From contig CANGYF010000025.1 in NCBI GenBank assembly GCA_947458265.1, positions 1-48,900 on the forward strand: 48,900 nt of DNA, in the 5' to 3' direction. The notes below the pieces were generated by a model. That model was not told the DNA's origin, searched no databases, and worked only from the letters and a program-made list of their open reading frames with translations. This DNA is from Betaproteobacteria bacterium. GTDB taxonomy: Bacteria; Pseudomonadota; Gammaproteobacteria; Burkholderiales; CAIKXV01. This document shows positions 28,018 through 38,218 of this stretch, piece after piece (positions within the stretch are counted from its first letter, which is position 1; the number at the start of each line of letters is the position of its first letter). The position numbers and the translations under genes are program-made.

Positions 28018-28788
28018 ATGAATGAAACCTTGAACCCGGCCGCCGCTGGCAATCCCGGTAGCAATCCCTACGGAATCAGTGCGATGCTGGCGCAGACCGA
28101 CGCCGTCGGCCTCGCGGTGATCGTGCTGCTGGTCGCGATGTCCGTCGCAAGCTGGTACTTCATCGCAGCCAAGTCGCTCGAGCAGCTGGCGCTGCGCCGG
28201 GCCGCGCGGCAGACGCCGGATGCCTTCTGGGGCGCTGCCGACCTCGCCGCCGCGGAACGCGAAGTCCGCGGCCGGGCGGGCGATCCGTTCGCCGCGCTGG
28301 CGCTGGCCGGCGTCGAGGCCTCGCGCGCCCATGAGGCCAGCACGCGCACGCTGGGCGCCGCCTGCGACCTGTCCGACTTCGTCACCCGTGCGTTGCGCCA
28401 GTCGATGGTGGCCACCACCGCCCGGCTCGAGGCCGGCCAGACCGTGCTCGCCTCGGTCGGCAGCACCGCGCCCTTCGTCGGCCTGTTCGGGACGGTCTGG
28501 GGCATCTACCATGCGCTGGTCGCGATCAGCCTGTCGGGCCAGGGCACGCTCGACAAGGTCGCCGGTCCGGTGGGCGAGGCGCTGATCATGACCGCCGCCG
28601 GGCTGGCGGTGGCGATACCGGCGGTGCTCGCCTACAACACGTTCGTGCGGGCCAACCGGCTGCTGCTGGCCCAGCTCGACGGCTTCGCGCACGACCTGCA
28701 CGCGGCACTGGCGGTCGGGCCGCGTGCGCCTTCGGCCGGCGCGTCGATCGCGGCGGCCGCGGCGCAGTCTGCGGCAAGGGGGGCATGA
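28018..28788 (+). CDS. exbB: ExbB/MotA/TolQ-family proton channel protein
   Basis: A protein of 256 residues with three membrane segments (about 28-50, 150-172 and 185-208) and the family signature from VGSTAPFVGLFGTVWGIYHA to GEALIMTAAGLAVAIPAV. With ExbD it forms the proton-driven motor that energises TonB. It overlaps exbD by four bases at the ATGA junction. Its position directly after tonB makes ExbB more likely than TolQ. Confidence 0.93.
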   Translation: MNETLNPAAAGNPGSNPYGISAMLAQTDAVGLAVIVLLVAMSVASWYFIAAKSLEQLALRRAARQTPDAFWGAADLAAAEREVRGRAGDPFAALALAGVEASRAHEASTRTLGAACDLSDFVTRALRQSMVATTARLEAGQTVLASVGSTAPFVGLFGTVWGIYHALVAISLSGQGTLDKVAGPVGEALIMTAAGLAVAIPAVLAYNTFVRANRLLLAQLDGFAHDLHAALAVGPRAPSAGASIAAAAAQSAARGA

Positions 28789-29222
28789 TGGCCTTCGGAG
28801 GATTCCAGGGGTCGTCGGAATCGCAGCCGATGGCGGAGATCAACACCACGCCGCTGGTGGACGTGATGCTGGTGCTGCTGATCATCTTCATCATCACCGC
28901 GCCGCTGCTCACCCATGCGATCCGGATCGACCTGCCGCAGGCGCGCAGCCAGGCCAGCCCGGAGAAGCCGCAGACGATCACGCTCGCAATCGACGGGCGC
29001 GGTGCGATGTTCTGGGAAGGCGAGGCGGTCGCGGCCGAGGCACTGGCTGCACGGCTCGCGGAGGCGGCGGCGCGCAAGCCGCAGCCGGAACTGCACCTGC
29101 GTGCCGACCGGGAGACGCGCTACCAGGTGCTGGCCGAAGTGATGGCGCAGGCGCGGGTCGCCGGCATGGCACGCATCGGCTTCGTCACCGACCCGTCTGC
29201 GCCAGCGGCAAAGCGCAACTGA
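28785..29222 (+). CDS. exbD: ExbD/TolR-family biopolymer transport protein
   Basis: A protein of 145 residues with one N-terminal membrane helix (about 24-46). The proton-carrying Asp lies in NTTPLVDVMLVLLIIF, and the periplasmic domain is of the ExbD/TolR type. AAGGGGGG precedes ATG 28785. The last codons lie inside a perfect 21-base palindrome (29211-29231), the candidate Zur operator of the following znu unit, so the znu promoter region begins within this gene. Confidence 0.94.
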   Translation: MMAFGGFQGSSESQPMAEINTTPLVDVMLVLLIIFIITAPLLTHAIRIDLPQARSQASPEKPQTITLAIDGRGAMFWEGEAVAAEALAARLAEAAARKPQPELHLRADRETRYQVLAEVMAQARVAGMARIGFVTDPSAPAAKRN

Positions 29223-29231
29223 ATTGCGCTT
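29211..29231 (+). promoter_or_regulatory. Candidate Zur operator before the znu operon
   Basis: Perfect eight-base arms AAGCGCAA (29211-29218) and TTGCGCTT (29224-29231) around a five-base spacer. The core is GCAA-N5-TTGC. It overlaps the exbD stop codon and lies 52 bases upstream of the small His-rich gene. This is the most symmetric copy in the window. Confidence 0.68.
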
Positions 29232-29283
29232 CCGGGCGCAACGTGGTTTCATCCGCCTCCCAGCGGGGCCAACGGAGAGAACG

Positions 29284-29481
29284 ATGCAGCGCCCTTCGGA
29301 TCCCCACGCGCATGCGCATCCGGATCACCACTCACACCCGAACCCGAACCCCGCTGCCGGCGCCCGCGCCGGCACGCCGCACGCAGCCTCCCTGTTCCTG
29401 GCGGGCAGCCGCGAGCGCCTGATGGTGGCATCCGGCGTGGTCGCCGTGCTCTGGTGCCTGGTCTGGTGGGCGCTCGACTGA
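29284..29481 (+). CDS. Small His-rich single-pass membrane protein, undescribed
   Basis: A 65-residue protein that I do not recognise as a named family. ATG 29284 is preceded by GGAGAG at five bases. The N-terminus is His-rich (six His between residues 8 and 18: His 8, 10, 12, 15, 16, 18, with Asp14), followed by a Pro/Asn/Ala linker. One C-terminal membrane helix (about 46-64) has Cys58 and three Trp. Basic residues just before the helix (SRER) predict a cytoplasmic N-terminus. It is the first gene after the operator and is followed 44 bases later by znuC. A zinc-binding accessory subunit of the Znu transporter is an inference. Confidence 0.7.
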   Translation: MQRPSDPHAHAHPDHHSHPNPNPAAGARAGTPHAASLFLAGSRERLMVASGVVAVLWCLVWWALD

Positions 29482-29525
29482 CCCTGCCGCGGCCCGGCCG
29501 GCCCTTCCCGGAATTCCCTACCGCC

Positions 29526-30284
29526 ATGCGCGCCCCGAACGCCTCCATCCGCATCGACAACCTCACGGTGGCCTACGACCGGCATCCGGCCGTGCACCAC
29601 CTGTGCGGTGCGTTCGAGGCCGGTTCGATGACCGCGATCGTCGGTCCGAACGGGGCCGGCAAGAGCAGCCTGCTGAAGGCGATCGTCGGGCTCCTGCGTC
29701 CCTCGGAGGGCACGGTGGACCTCACCGGCGCTTTGCCGCACGACATCGCCTACCTGCCGCAGCAGGCGGAGATCGACCGGCAGTTCCCGATCCCGGTGCT
29801 GGACACGGTGGCGATGGGCTTCTGGCGGCGCTGCGGCGCGTTCGGCGCGATCGACGGCGCGATGCGCGCCATCGCGCTCGACGCGCTGGCTGCGGTCGGC
29901 CTGCGCGGGTTCGAGTCGCGGCCGATCGGCACGCTGTCGGTCGGGCAGTTCCAGCGCGTGCTGTTCGCACGGGTGATGGTGCAGGACGCACCGGTGATCC
30001 TGCTCGACGAGCCGTTCAATGCGATCGACACCCGCACCACCGACGACCTGCTCGACCTGGTGCGCCGCTGGAGCGGCGAGCGGCGCACGATCATCGCGGT
30101 GCTGCACGACCTCGACCAGGTGCGCCGCAACTTCCCCGAGACGCTGCTGATCTCCCGCGAGCGCATCGGCTGGGGCACCACCGCCGAGACGCTCACCGCG
30201 GAAAACCTGATGCGGGCGCGCCAGATGTCGGAAGCCTGGGACGAGGGCGCGCCGCTGTGCGACGTGCATCCGGGACGGTCCTGA
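29526..30284 (+). CDS. znuC: Zinc ABC transporter, ATP-binding protein ZnuC
   Basis: A protein of 252 residues with Walker A GPNGAGKSS (40-48), signature LSVGQFQRVLFAR (137-149; Val replaces the usual Gly in LSGGQ) and Walker B VILLDEPFNAID (157-168). QFQRVLFAR and EPFNAID are typical of the metal-uptake ZnuC/MntB group. ATG 29526 is chosen from the start of similarity. znuB starts four bases after the stop. Metal specificity (zinc rather than manganese) is inferred from the His-rich ZnuA, the Zur-like gene and the COG0523 neighbours. Confidence 0.94.
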   Translation: MRAPNASIRIDNLTVAYDRHPAVHHLCGAFEAGSMTAIVGPNGAGKSSLLKAIVGLLRPSEGTVDLTGALPHDIAYLPQQAEIDRQFPIPVLDTVAMGFWRRCGAFGAIDGAMRAIALDALAAVGLRGFESRPIGTLSVGQFQRVLFARVMVQDAPVILLDEPFNAIDTRTTDDLLDLVRRWSGERRTIIAVLHDLDQVRRNFPETLLISRERIGWGTTAETLTAENLMRARQMSEAWDEGAPLCDVHPGRS

Positions 30285-30288
30285 ATCC

Positions 30289-31164
30289 ATGCCCGGACCC
30301 TACGAACTCCTGCTGCTGCCGTTCGTCGAATACGGCTTCATGCGCCGCGCGCTGGTCGCCTGCTTCGGGCTGGCGATCGGCTGCGGGCCGATCGGCGTGT
30401 TCCTGATCCTGCGCCGGATGAGCCTGGTCGGCGACGCGATGTCGCATGCGGTCCTGCCCGGCGCGGCGATCGCCTTCCTGATGTTCGGCTTCTCGCTCAC
30501 CGCGATGACCATCGGCGGCTTCCTGGTCGGGCTGGCGGTGGCCCTGCTCGCCGGCTCGGTCACCCGCCTCACGCCGTTGCGCGAGGACGCGAGCTTCGCC
30601 GCGCTGTTCCTGATCTCGCTGGCGCTGGGCGTCACCCTGGTTTCTTCGCAGGGCTCCAGCGTCGACCTGATGCACCTGCTGTTCGGCGCCATCCTGGCGG
30701 TGGACAACCCGGCGCTGCTGCTGATCGCCTCGATCGCCTCGGTGAGCGTGCTGACGCTCGCGGTCATCTTCCGCGCGCTGGTGATCGAATGCCTGGACCC
30801 CGGCTTCCTGCGCTCGGTGCAGGGCGGCGGCGCGCGCTTCCACTTCCTGTTCCTGGTGCTGGTGGTGCTCAACCTCGTGGCGGGTTTCCAGTCCCTGGGC
30901 ACCCTGATGACCGTCGGCCTGATGATGCTGCCGGCCGCCAGCGCCCGCTTCTGGACGGCGGGCATCGGCCCGATGCTGGTGTTCTCGGCGTGCGCGGCCT
31001 TCGCCTGCGGCTATGTCGGGCTGCTGGTGTCCTACCACGCGAACCTGCCTTCGGGCCCTTCGATCATCCTCACGGCCGGCGTGCTGTACGTGCTGTCGGT
31101 GGCGTTCGGACGCCATGGCGGCCTGGTCGCGAACTACCTGCGCGCGCCGCACTTCCAGCGCTGA
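30289..31164 (+). CDS. znuB: Zinc ABC transporter, membrane protein ZnuB
   Basis: A protein of 291 residues with eight or nine hydrophobic helices and the ABC-3 family blocks GPIGVFLILRRMSLVGDAMSHAVLPG and GTLMTVGLMMLPAASAR. It is the inner-membrane channel for zinc delivered by ZnuA. It lies four bases after znuC and 48 before znuA, so the three are one transcript. A His in the second block (SHAVLPG) is conserved in the family. Confidence 0.95.
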   Translation: MPGPYELLLLPFVEYGFMRRALVACFGLAIGCGPIGVFLILRRMSLVGDAMSHAVLPGAAIAFLMFGFSLTAMTIGGFLVGLAVALLAGSVTRLTPLREDASFAALFLISLALGVTLVSSQGSSVDLMHLLFGAILAVDNPALLLIASIASVSVLTLAVIFRALVIECLDPGFLRSVQGGGARFHFLFLVLVVLNLVAGFQSLGTLMTVGLMMLPAASARFWTAGIGPMLVFSACAAFACGYVGLLVSYHANLPSGPSIILTAGVLYVLSVAFGRHGGLVANYLRAPHFQR

Positions 31165-31212
31165 CGCGGCGCCTGCCGCGGGCTTTCGTATTCCATCCGG
31201 AGCGTCGTCACC

Positions 31213-32244
31213 ATGGTCCATCCGTCCGTCCCGCCACCTTGCTCCCGGCGCCGAGGCCTGGTCGCAGGGCTTGCCGGCCTGCTGCTGCTCGCCGGCTGCG
31301 GGCCCGCCGGCGATGCCGGGCGCCCGGGCGATGGGGCGGGCAAGCCGGCGGCCGCGGCTGCGCCTACCGCGCCGCCGAAACTGCCGGTGGTCGTCACCTT
31401 CACCATCCTCGCCGACATGGTGGCGACCGTCGGCGGCGACCGCGTCGAGGTCGCGACCCTGGTCGGGCCGGACAGCGACGCCCATGTGTTCTCCCCGACG
31501 CCCGCGGCCGCGAAGACGATCGCCGCCGCGAAGGTGGTGTTCGTCAACGGGCTGGGGTTCGAGGGGTGGATGGACAAGCTGATCGCCGCGTCGGGCTACA
31601 AGGGGCCGCTGGTGGTGGCGACCGACGGCGTGGAGGTGCTCAAGGTCAAGCCGCAGCCGCATTCGCACCGGCATGGACACTCGCACGGGCACGACCATGG
31701 GGAAGTCGATCCGCATGCATGGCAGAGCCTGTCCAATGCCCGGCGCTACGTGGCGAACATCGCCGACGCGCTGTCGGCCGCCGATCCCGCCCACGAGGCA
31801 GGTTACCGCGCGCGGGCGAAGGCGTACGACGAGCGGCTCGCGCAACTCGACGAGAAGGCCCGTGCACGCCTCGGCGCCATACCGGCGAGCGAGCGGCGGG
31901 TGATCGTCGGGCACGACGCGTTCGGCTATTTCGCGCGCGCCTACGGACTGACCTTCCTGTCCCCGCGCGGGGTCAGCACCGATTCCGAGGCGAGCGCGAA
32001 GGACGTGGCGCAGCTGGCACGCCAGATCCGCGCGCAGCGCATCCGCGCGGTGTTCGTCGAGAACATCAGCGACCCGCGCCTGGTCGAGCAGCTGGCGCGG
32101 GAGTCCGGTGCCCGCGTCGGCGGCACGCTCTTCTCGGACGCACTGTCGGCGAAGGACAAGCGGGCGCTGACTTACCTCGACATGATGAGTCACAATATCG
32201 AGGAGGTGGCGAAGGCGCTCGCGCCGTCGGGTCCCGGCAACTGA
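31213..32244 (+). CDS. znuA: Zinc ABC transporter, substrate-binding lipoprotein ZnuA
   Basis: A protein of 343 residues. A lipobox LAGC places the lipidated Cys at 29, followed by a Gly/Pro/Ala linker. Metal ligands expected for cluster A-I proteins are present: His91 (SDAHVFSP), His168 (DPHAW), His234 (GHDAF) and Asp309 (FSDALS). Between the first two is a mobile His-rich loop with seven His between 150 and 162, the mark of zinc-specific ZnuA. Being a lipoprotein rather than soluble is common in some lineages. It ends 58 bases before the operator of the Fur-family gene. Confidence 0.96.
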   Translation: MVHPSVPPPCSRRRGLVAGLAGLLLLAGCGPAGDAGRPGDGAGKPAAAAAPTAPPKLPVVVTFTILADMVATVGGDRVEVATLVGPDSDAHVFSPTPAAAKTIAAAKVVFVNGLGFEGWMDKLIAASGYKGPLVVATDGVEVLKVKPQPHSHRHGHSHGHDHGEVDPHAWQSLSNARRYVANIADALSAADPAHEAGYRARAKAYDERLAQLDEKARARLGAIPASERRVIVGHDAFGYFARAYGLTFLSPRGVSTDSEASAKDVAQLARQIRAQRIRAVFVENISDPRLVEQLARESGARVGGTLFSDALSAKDKRALTYLDMMSHNIEEVAKALAPSGPGN

Positions 32245-32302
32245 CTGCATGGGTGCCTTCGCGGCCAGGACCCGCCGCGGGGCATGGCCGCGGGCGAACA
32301 GA

Positions 32303-32317
32303 CGCAACTCGATTGCA
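32303..32317 (+). promoter_or_regulatory. Candidate Zur operator overlapping the zur promoter
   Basis: CGCAA-N5-TTGCA (32303-32317). The right arm forms a -35-like TTGCAC (32313-32318), followed 17 bases later by a -10-like TAACCT. A repressor bound here would block RNA polymerase, implying autoregulation of the zur gene. Confidence 0.6.
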
Positions 32318-32358
32318 CAAGAATTTCCTCGGTGCTAACCTGCATTCCGGAGGCAGAC

Positions 32359-32838
32359 ATGCGCGCAGCAAGCAGTGAATCCCGCCGTAGCTCCACCGCC
32401 GCCGGTGCCATGTCCGCGGCCGAACAGCTGATCCGCGCCACCGGCGCACGGGTCACGCAGGGCCGCATCCTGGTGCTCGAGGTGCTGCAGGCGGCCGGCC
32501 GGGCGCTGACGCACCACGAAATCGAGGCGGCGGTCGCCGGGCCGCTCGACCGGGTCACGGTCTACCGCGTCCTCGACTGGCTCACCCGCGAGCAGATCGC
32601 GCACAAGATCCCGGGGGACGACCGGGTCTGGCGCTTCACCATCGCCGGGCAGAAGCAGGCGCACCACCATGCGCATTTCCAGTGCACCGACTGCAGCCAG
32701 GTGATCTGCCTGGACGACGTGCCCAACACGCTGCGTCCCCGGTTGCCTGCGGGATATCGCTCGGTGGGCGTCGAGGTCACCGTCAAGGGGCAGTGCAAGT
32801 CCTGCGTGCGGCCTGCGCCGCGCCGCAGTCGGCGCTAG
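32359..32838 (+). CDS. zur: Fur-family transcriptional regulator, probably Zur
   Basis: A protein of 159 residues. The winged helix (about 25-85) includes RVTQGRILVLEVLQ and DRVTVYRVLDWL. The dimerisation domain starts at the HHHAHFQC run and holds two CxxC pairs, Cys109/Cys112 and Cys146/Cys149, the structural zinc site of the family. GGAGG at 32349-32353 supports ATG 32359. Fur, Zur, Mur and PerR cannot be told apart by motifs alone; zinc is inferred from the flanking znuCBA and COG0523 genes. A copy of the shared palindrome sits over its own promoter. Confidence 0.9.
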   Translation: MRAASSESRRSSTAAGAMSAAEQLIRATGARVTQGRILVLEVLQAAGRALTHHEIEAAVAGPLDRVTVYRVLDWLTREQIAHKIPGDDRVWRFTIAGQKQAHHHAHFQCTDCSQVICLDDVPNTLRPRLPAGYRSVGVEVTVKGQCKSCVRPAPRRSRR

Positions 32839-32841
32839 CGA

Positions 32842-32898
32842 GGCATCCGGGCTGGCGGATGGCCGCGGGGCGGCCGTCCTGCCCGTCGACCGGATGCC
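32842..32898 (+). other. Long-range stem in the zur-COG0523 gap
   Basis: GGCATCCGG (32842-32850) is the exact complement of CCGGATGCC (32890-32898). Between them lies a second hairpin GGCCG/CGGCC (32861-32865 with 32871-32875). It begins three bases after the zur stop and has no T-run. It may be a terminator-like or RNA-stabilising structure. Confidence 0.4.
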
Positions 32899-32955
32899 GC
32901 ATGCGCGTGCCGCTTCCCGCGTACACAGCATCGAGTCGACAATGAAGGGTGTCCG

Positions 32956-33984
<1,029 letters not shown>

Positions 33985-33994
33985 GGCGCAGGCG

Positions 33995-35269
<1,275 letters not shown>

Positions 35270-35349
35270 CGGCCGGGGCAGGTCGTACGGCCGATGCACG
35301 GCGGCCGCGACCCGTGACGCGCATCGCGAGGCGCGATAACCTCCGCCCC

Positions 35350-36006
35350 ATGACCGTCCTCGAAGTCAACGCCCTGTCCCACCGCTACGGCAATGCCACC
35401 GTGGTGGAAATGCCTGCCTGGTCGGTCGCGGCGGGCGAGCCGTGGCTGCTGCTGGGCGCATCGGGCAGCGGCAAGACCACGCTGCTGCACTGCCTCGCCG
35501 GCATCCTCGCGCCGACGCAGGGCTCGGTGAAGGTCGGCGGGACCGACCTCGCGACGCTGCACGGCTCGGCGCTGGACCGCTTCCGCGGCCGCCACATCGG
35601 GCTGCTGCCGCAGCGCCTGCACCTGATCGACTGCCTGAGCGTGCTCGACAACCTGTTGCTGGCGCAATATGCCGCGGGCCTGCCGCGCGACGCCGCGGCT
35701 GCGCGCGGCGCGCTGGAGGCCCTCGGCCTGGCCGGGCGTGCGCACGAACGTCCGCACCGCCTGTCGTTCGGGCAGCAGCAGCGCGTGGCGCTCGCGCGTG
35801 CGCTGATCAACCGGCCGACGCTGGTGCTGGCCGACGAGCCCACCTCCAACCTCGATGACGGCAACTGCGCGGCGGCGCTCGACCTGCTGCTCGACCAGGC
35901 CGGCCGCAGCGGTGCTGCGCTGGTGATCGCGACGCACGACCAGCGCGTCAAGGGGCGCATCGAGCGGCGGGTGGAACTCACTGGCGGAATGGCGGTGCCG
36001 GCATGA
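35350..36006 (+). CDS. ABC transporter ATPase of a zinc-responsive FtsX-type system
   Basis: A protein of 218 residues with Walker A GASGSGKTT (36-44), signature LSFGQ (138-142; Phe replaces Gly) and Walker B LVLADEPTSN (158-167). It belongs to the LolD/FtsE-like group. ATG 35350 comes 80 bases after the second COG0523 gene. The permease overlaps its stop as ATGA. With the DUF3299 gene downstream this order matches, from memory, the zinc-limitation-induced P. aeruginosa locus PA4064-PA4066. Confidence 0.92.
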   Translation: MTVLEVNALSHRYGNATVVEMPAWSVAAGEPWLLLGASGSGKTTLLHCLAGILAPTQGSVKVGGTDLATLHGSALDRFRGRHIGLLPQRLHLIDCLSVLDNLLLAQYAAGLPRDAAAARGALEALGLAGRAHERPHRLSFGQQQRVALARALINRPTLVLADEPTSNLDDGNCAAALDLLLDQAGRSGAALVIATHDQRVKGRIERRVELTGGMAVPA

Positions 36007-37445
36007 ACCTGTTCACCCTGGCCCTCGCCTACCTGCGCTCGCGCCTGCTCGCGTCGGTGCTGCAGGTCCTGCTGCTCGCCATCGGGCTGGCTGCGATCGT
36101 GGTCATGCTGCTGGTCAGCACGCAGCTGGCCGATCGGGTCGAGCGCGACACCCGGGGCATCGACCTGGTGGTCGGTGCCAAGGGCAGTCCGCTGCAGCTG
36201 GTCCTGTCGTCGGTGTTCCATGTCGACTCGCCGACCGGCAACATCCCGTATGCCGAGGCGATGAAGCTGAGCCGGCATCCGCTCGTCAAGAAGGCGATCC
36301 CGCTGGCGCTGGGCGACACCTGGCGCGGGTATCGCATCGTCGGCACCGAGCACGCGCTGGTCGAGCACTATGGCGCGTCGCTCGCGTCCGGCAAGCTGTG
36401 GTCGGGCGAGATGCAGGCGGTGGTCGGGGCCGAAGCCGCGCGCGCCGGCGGGGCCGGCGGTGGGCCGATCAAGCTCGGCGACACCATCATCGGCTCGCAT
36501 GGCCTGGTCGATGGCGGCGCGGCGCACGACGAACATCCCTATGAAGTGGTCGGCATCCTGGCGCCGACCGGCGGCGTGATCGACCGGCTCGTCCTGGTGA
36601 GCGTCGAGACGGTCTGGGACGTGCATCCGCTGCCGCCGGGCGCGGCGGCGGCGGCGGCAGCCGGCCCACCGGCCGCCGCCGGGGCTGCCCCGACGCCTGC
36701 CCCGAAGGCCGCCGCCGCGCCGGCGCGAGACGACGGCCATGGCCACGCCGGCCATTCCCACGCGCGGCCTGCTGCGAAAGCCGGCGCGAAGCCGCACGCC
36801 CACGCGCATGCGCACGACCACCCGCATGACGATGCGCCCGCAGCGAGCCGCCCCGGCGGCGACGCCGCCGGGCCCGGTGGCAGTGCGAAGCCGGCTCCCG
36901 GACGCGAACTGACGGCGCTGCTCATCCAGTATTCCTCGCCGATGGCGGCTGCCCAGTTGCCGCGCCTGGTCAACTCGGCCACCGCGATGCAGGCGGCTTC
37001 GCCGGCCGCCGAGAGCGTCCGCCTGAACCGCCTGGTCGGGGTCGGCGTCGAGACGCTGCGCGTTTTCGCCTGGGTGCTGCTGGTCGCCGCCGGGCTGGCG
37101 CTGTTCATCAGCCTGTATGGCGCGCTGTCCGAGCGCAGCCGCGACCTGGCGATGCTGCGGGTGCTCGGCGCCCGCCGGGGATCCCTGCTGCTGCTGCTGC
37201 TGCTGGAGGGGTTGCTGCTGTGCGCAGCCGGCGGGGCGATCGGGTTGCTGGCGGGCCATGCCCTGACCGAATGGCTGGGGCGCAGCGTGCCGGCGCTGTC
37301 GCAGTGGGCGCTGACCGGGTGGACCCTCGCGCCCGGAGAGGGCTGGCTGGTCGCCCTGGCGCTGCTGATCGGGGCGTTTGCCTCGATGCTGCCTGCGGTG
37401 CTAGCCTACCGGACCGACATCGCGAAGGTGCTCGCCCGGGGCTGA
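36003..37445 (+). CDS. FtsX-type ABC permease with His-rich periplasmic loop
   Basis: A permease of 480 residues. Helix 1 (about 14-40), a large periplasmic domain (about 45-340) and three C-terminal helices (about 348-370, 395-420 and 448-470) give FtsX topology. Inside the periplasmic domain an Ala/Pro/Gly-rich linker (from about 215) leads to a His-rich stretch at about 244-277 with ten His (GHGHAGHSH then PHAHAHAHDHPHDD). This is unlike lipoprotein-releasing LolC/E and suggests metal sensing or binding. It overlaps the ATPase gene by four bases. Its partner is the DUF3299 protein downstream. Confidence 0.92.
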   Translation: MNLFTLALAYLRSRLLASVLQVLLLAIGLAAIVVMLLVSTQLADRVERDTRGIDLVVGAKGSPLQLVLSSVFHVDSPTGNIPYAEAMKLSRHPLVKKAIPLALGDTWRGYRIVGTEHALVEHYGASLASGKLWSGEMQAVVGAEAARAGGAGGGPIKLGDTIIGSHGLVDGGAAHDEHPYEVVGILAPTGGVIDRLVLVSVETVWDVHPLPPGAAAAAAAGPPAAAGAAPTPAPKAAAAPARDDGHGHAGHSHARPAAKAGAKPHAHAHAHDHPHDDAPAASRPGGDAAGPGGSAKPAPGRELTALLIQYSSPMAAAQLPRLVNSATAMQAASPAAESVRLNRLVGVGVETLRVFAWVLLVAAGLALFISLYGALSERSRDLAMLRVLGARRGSLLLLLLLEGLLLCAAGGAIGLLAGHALTEWLGRSVPALSQWALTGWTLAPGEGWLVALALLIGAFASMLPAVLAYRTDIAKVLARG

Positions 37446-37485
37446 CGCCGTGTTTGCGCGCCGTGCCCGGGCCGCCGAGAACATC

Positions 37486-37995
37486 ATGTCAATTGCAAAA
37501 TGGTTGCCCTGGGTCGTGCTGGTCGCGCTTGCCGCGCCCGCTGCACTGGCCTTCAAGACCCCGTCGCGCGACGAGGCCGTGTTCGCGTCCCCGATTCCGC
37601 CGCAGTTCCAGCAGAAGGCGGTCGACGAGAAGAACGGCACGCTGTCCTGGCGCACGCTGGCGCAGGTCGCCACCGTCAAGCAGCGCGACAAGTTCGTGCC
37701 GCAGTTCAGCGAGGCGGTGCTCGCCTTCGACAACCGCCAGGTCCGGCTGCAGGGCTTCATGATGCCGCTCACCACCGGCGAGCAGCACAAGACCTTCCTG
37801 TTGAGCGCGCAATCGCCCAGTTGCCCGTTCTGCCTGCCCGGCGGCCCCGATTCCCTGGTCGAGGTTCAGGCGCGCGCGCCGATGCGCTTCGGCGAGGAGC
37901 CGGTCATTTTGGCCGGCCGGCTGCAACTGCTGCGCAACGATCCGGGCGGTCTCTACTACCGGCTGGTGGATGCGACGCCGGTGGCGGCGAAGTAG
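37486..37995 (+). CDS. DUF3299 family exported protein
   Basis: A 169-residue precursor. From ATG 37486 there is a signal peptide (MSIAKWLPWVVLVALAAPA, then ALAF). The mature part contains VRLQGFMMPL and a CxxC (SPSCPFCLPGG), both DUF3299 features. An alternative GTG at 37450 would lengthen the N-terminus. The function is unknown. Its place after a LolD-like ATPase and an FtsX permease recurs in zinc-responsive operons as far as I recall. A copy of the GCAA-N5-TTGC core (37495-37507) falls inside its first codons. A strong terminator follows. Confidence 0.87.
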   Translation: MSIAKWLPWVVLVALAAPAALAFKTPSRDEAVFASPIPPQFQQKAVDEKNGTLSWRTLAQVATVKQRDKFVPQFSEAVLAFDNRQVRLQGFMMPLTTGEQHKTFLLSAQSPSCPFCLPGGPDSLVEVQARAPMRFGEEPVILAGRLQLLRNDPGGLYYRLVDATPVAAK

Positions 37996-38034
37996 CGGCG
38001 GCCCGGGCCTCGCGACAGCGGGGCAGGAGCAGGG

Positions 38035-38060
38035 AAGGGGAGCGTGCAGCTCCCCTTTTT
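38035..38060 (+). terminator. Rho-independent terminator after the DUF3299 gene
   Basis: AAGGGGAGC / GCTCCCCTT (38035-38043 and 38049-38057), nine perfect pairs, loop GTGCA, followed by TTT. It closes the unit that starts upstream of the ABC genes and isolates the TonB receptor gene. Confidence 0.88.
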
Positions 38061-38107
38061 CATTCTGGCGCCCCACGCGGAGCGTGAGGCGGATGCCGTG
38101 TTGCATC

Positions 38108-38163
38108 TGCAATCCAGTTGCGTTATCGTTCGCGCCAACATGAACATGCAACTGATTTGCATG
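38108..38163 (+). promoter_or_regulatory. Two candidate Zur operators upstream of the TonB-dependent receptor
   Basis: Site 1 is TGCAA-N5-TTGCG at 38108-38122. Site 2 is CATGCAA-N5-TTGCATG at 38145-38163 with perfect seven-base arms. Their centres are about 39 bases apart. They lie 56-111 bases upstream of the receptor ATG. Tandem sites suggest tight repression of the receptor when metal is plentiful. Confidence 0.65.
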
Positions 38164-38218
38164 GACGAAGAACGCGGTGCGCCCTGAGACGGGGAGAGGC
38201 GTGCCCAGGGAGAAGCAG

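Noticed and set aside
30193-32307. 704-codon minus-strand frame opposite znuB and znuA
   Set aside because: Low-complexity His/Arg/Gln/Ala-rich translation, no domain recognised, fully antisense to well-supported genes; typical of GC-rich DNA.
38161-38187. Eight-codon ORF (MDEERGAP) starting inside the second operator before the receptor
   Set aside because: No ribosome binding site and no overlap with the receptor start.
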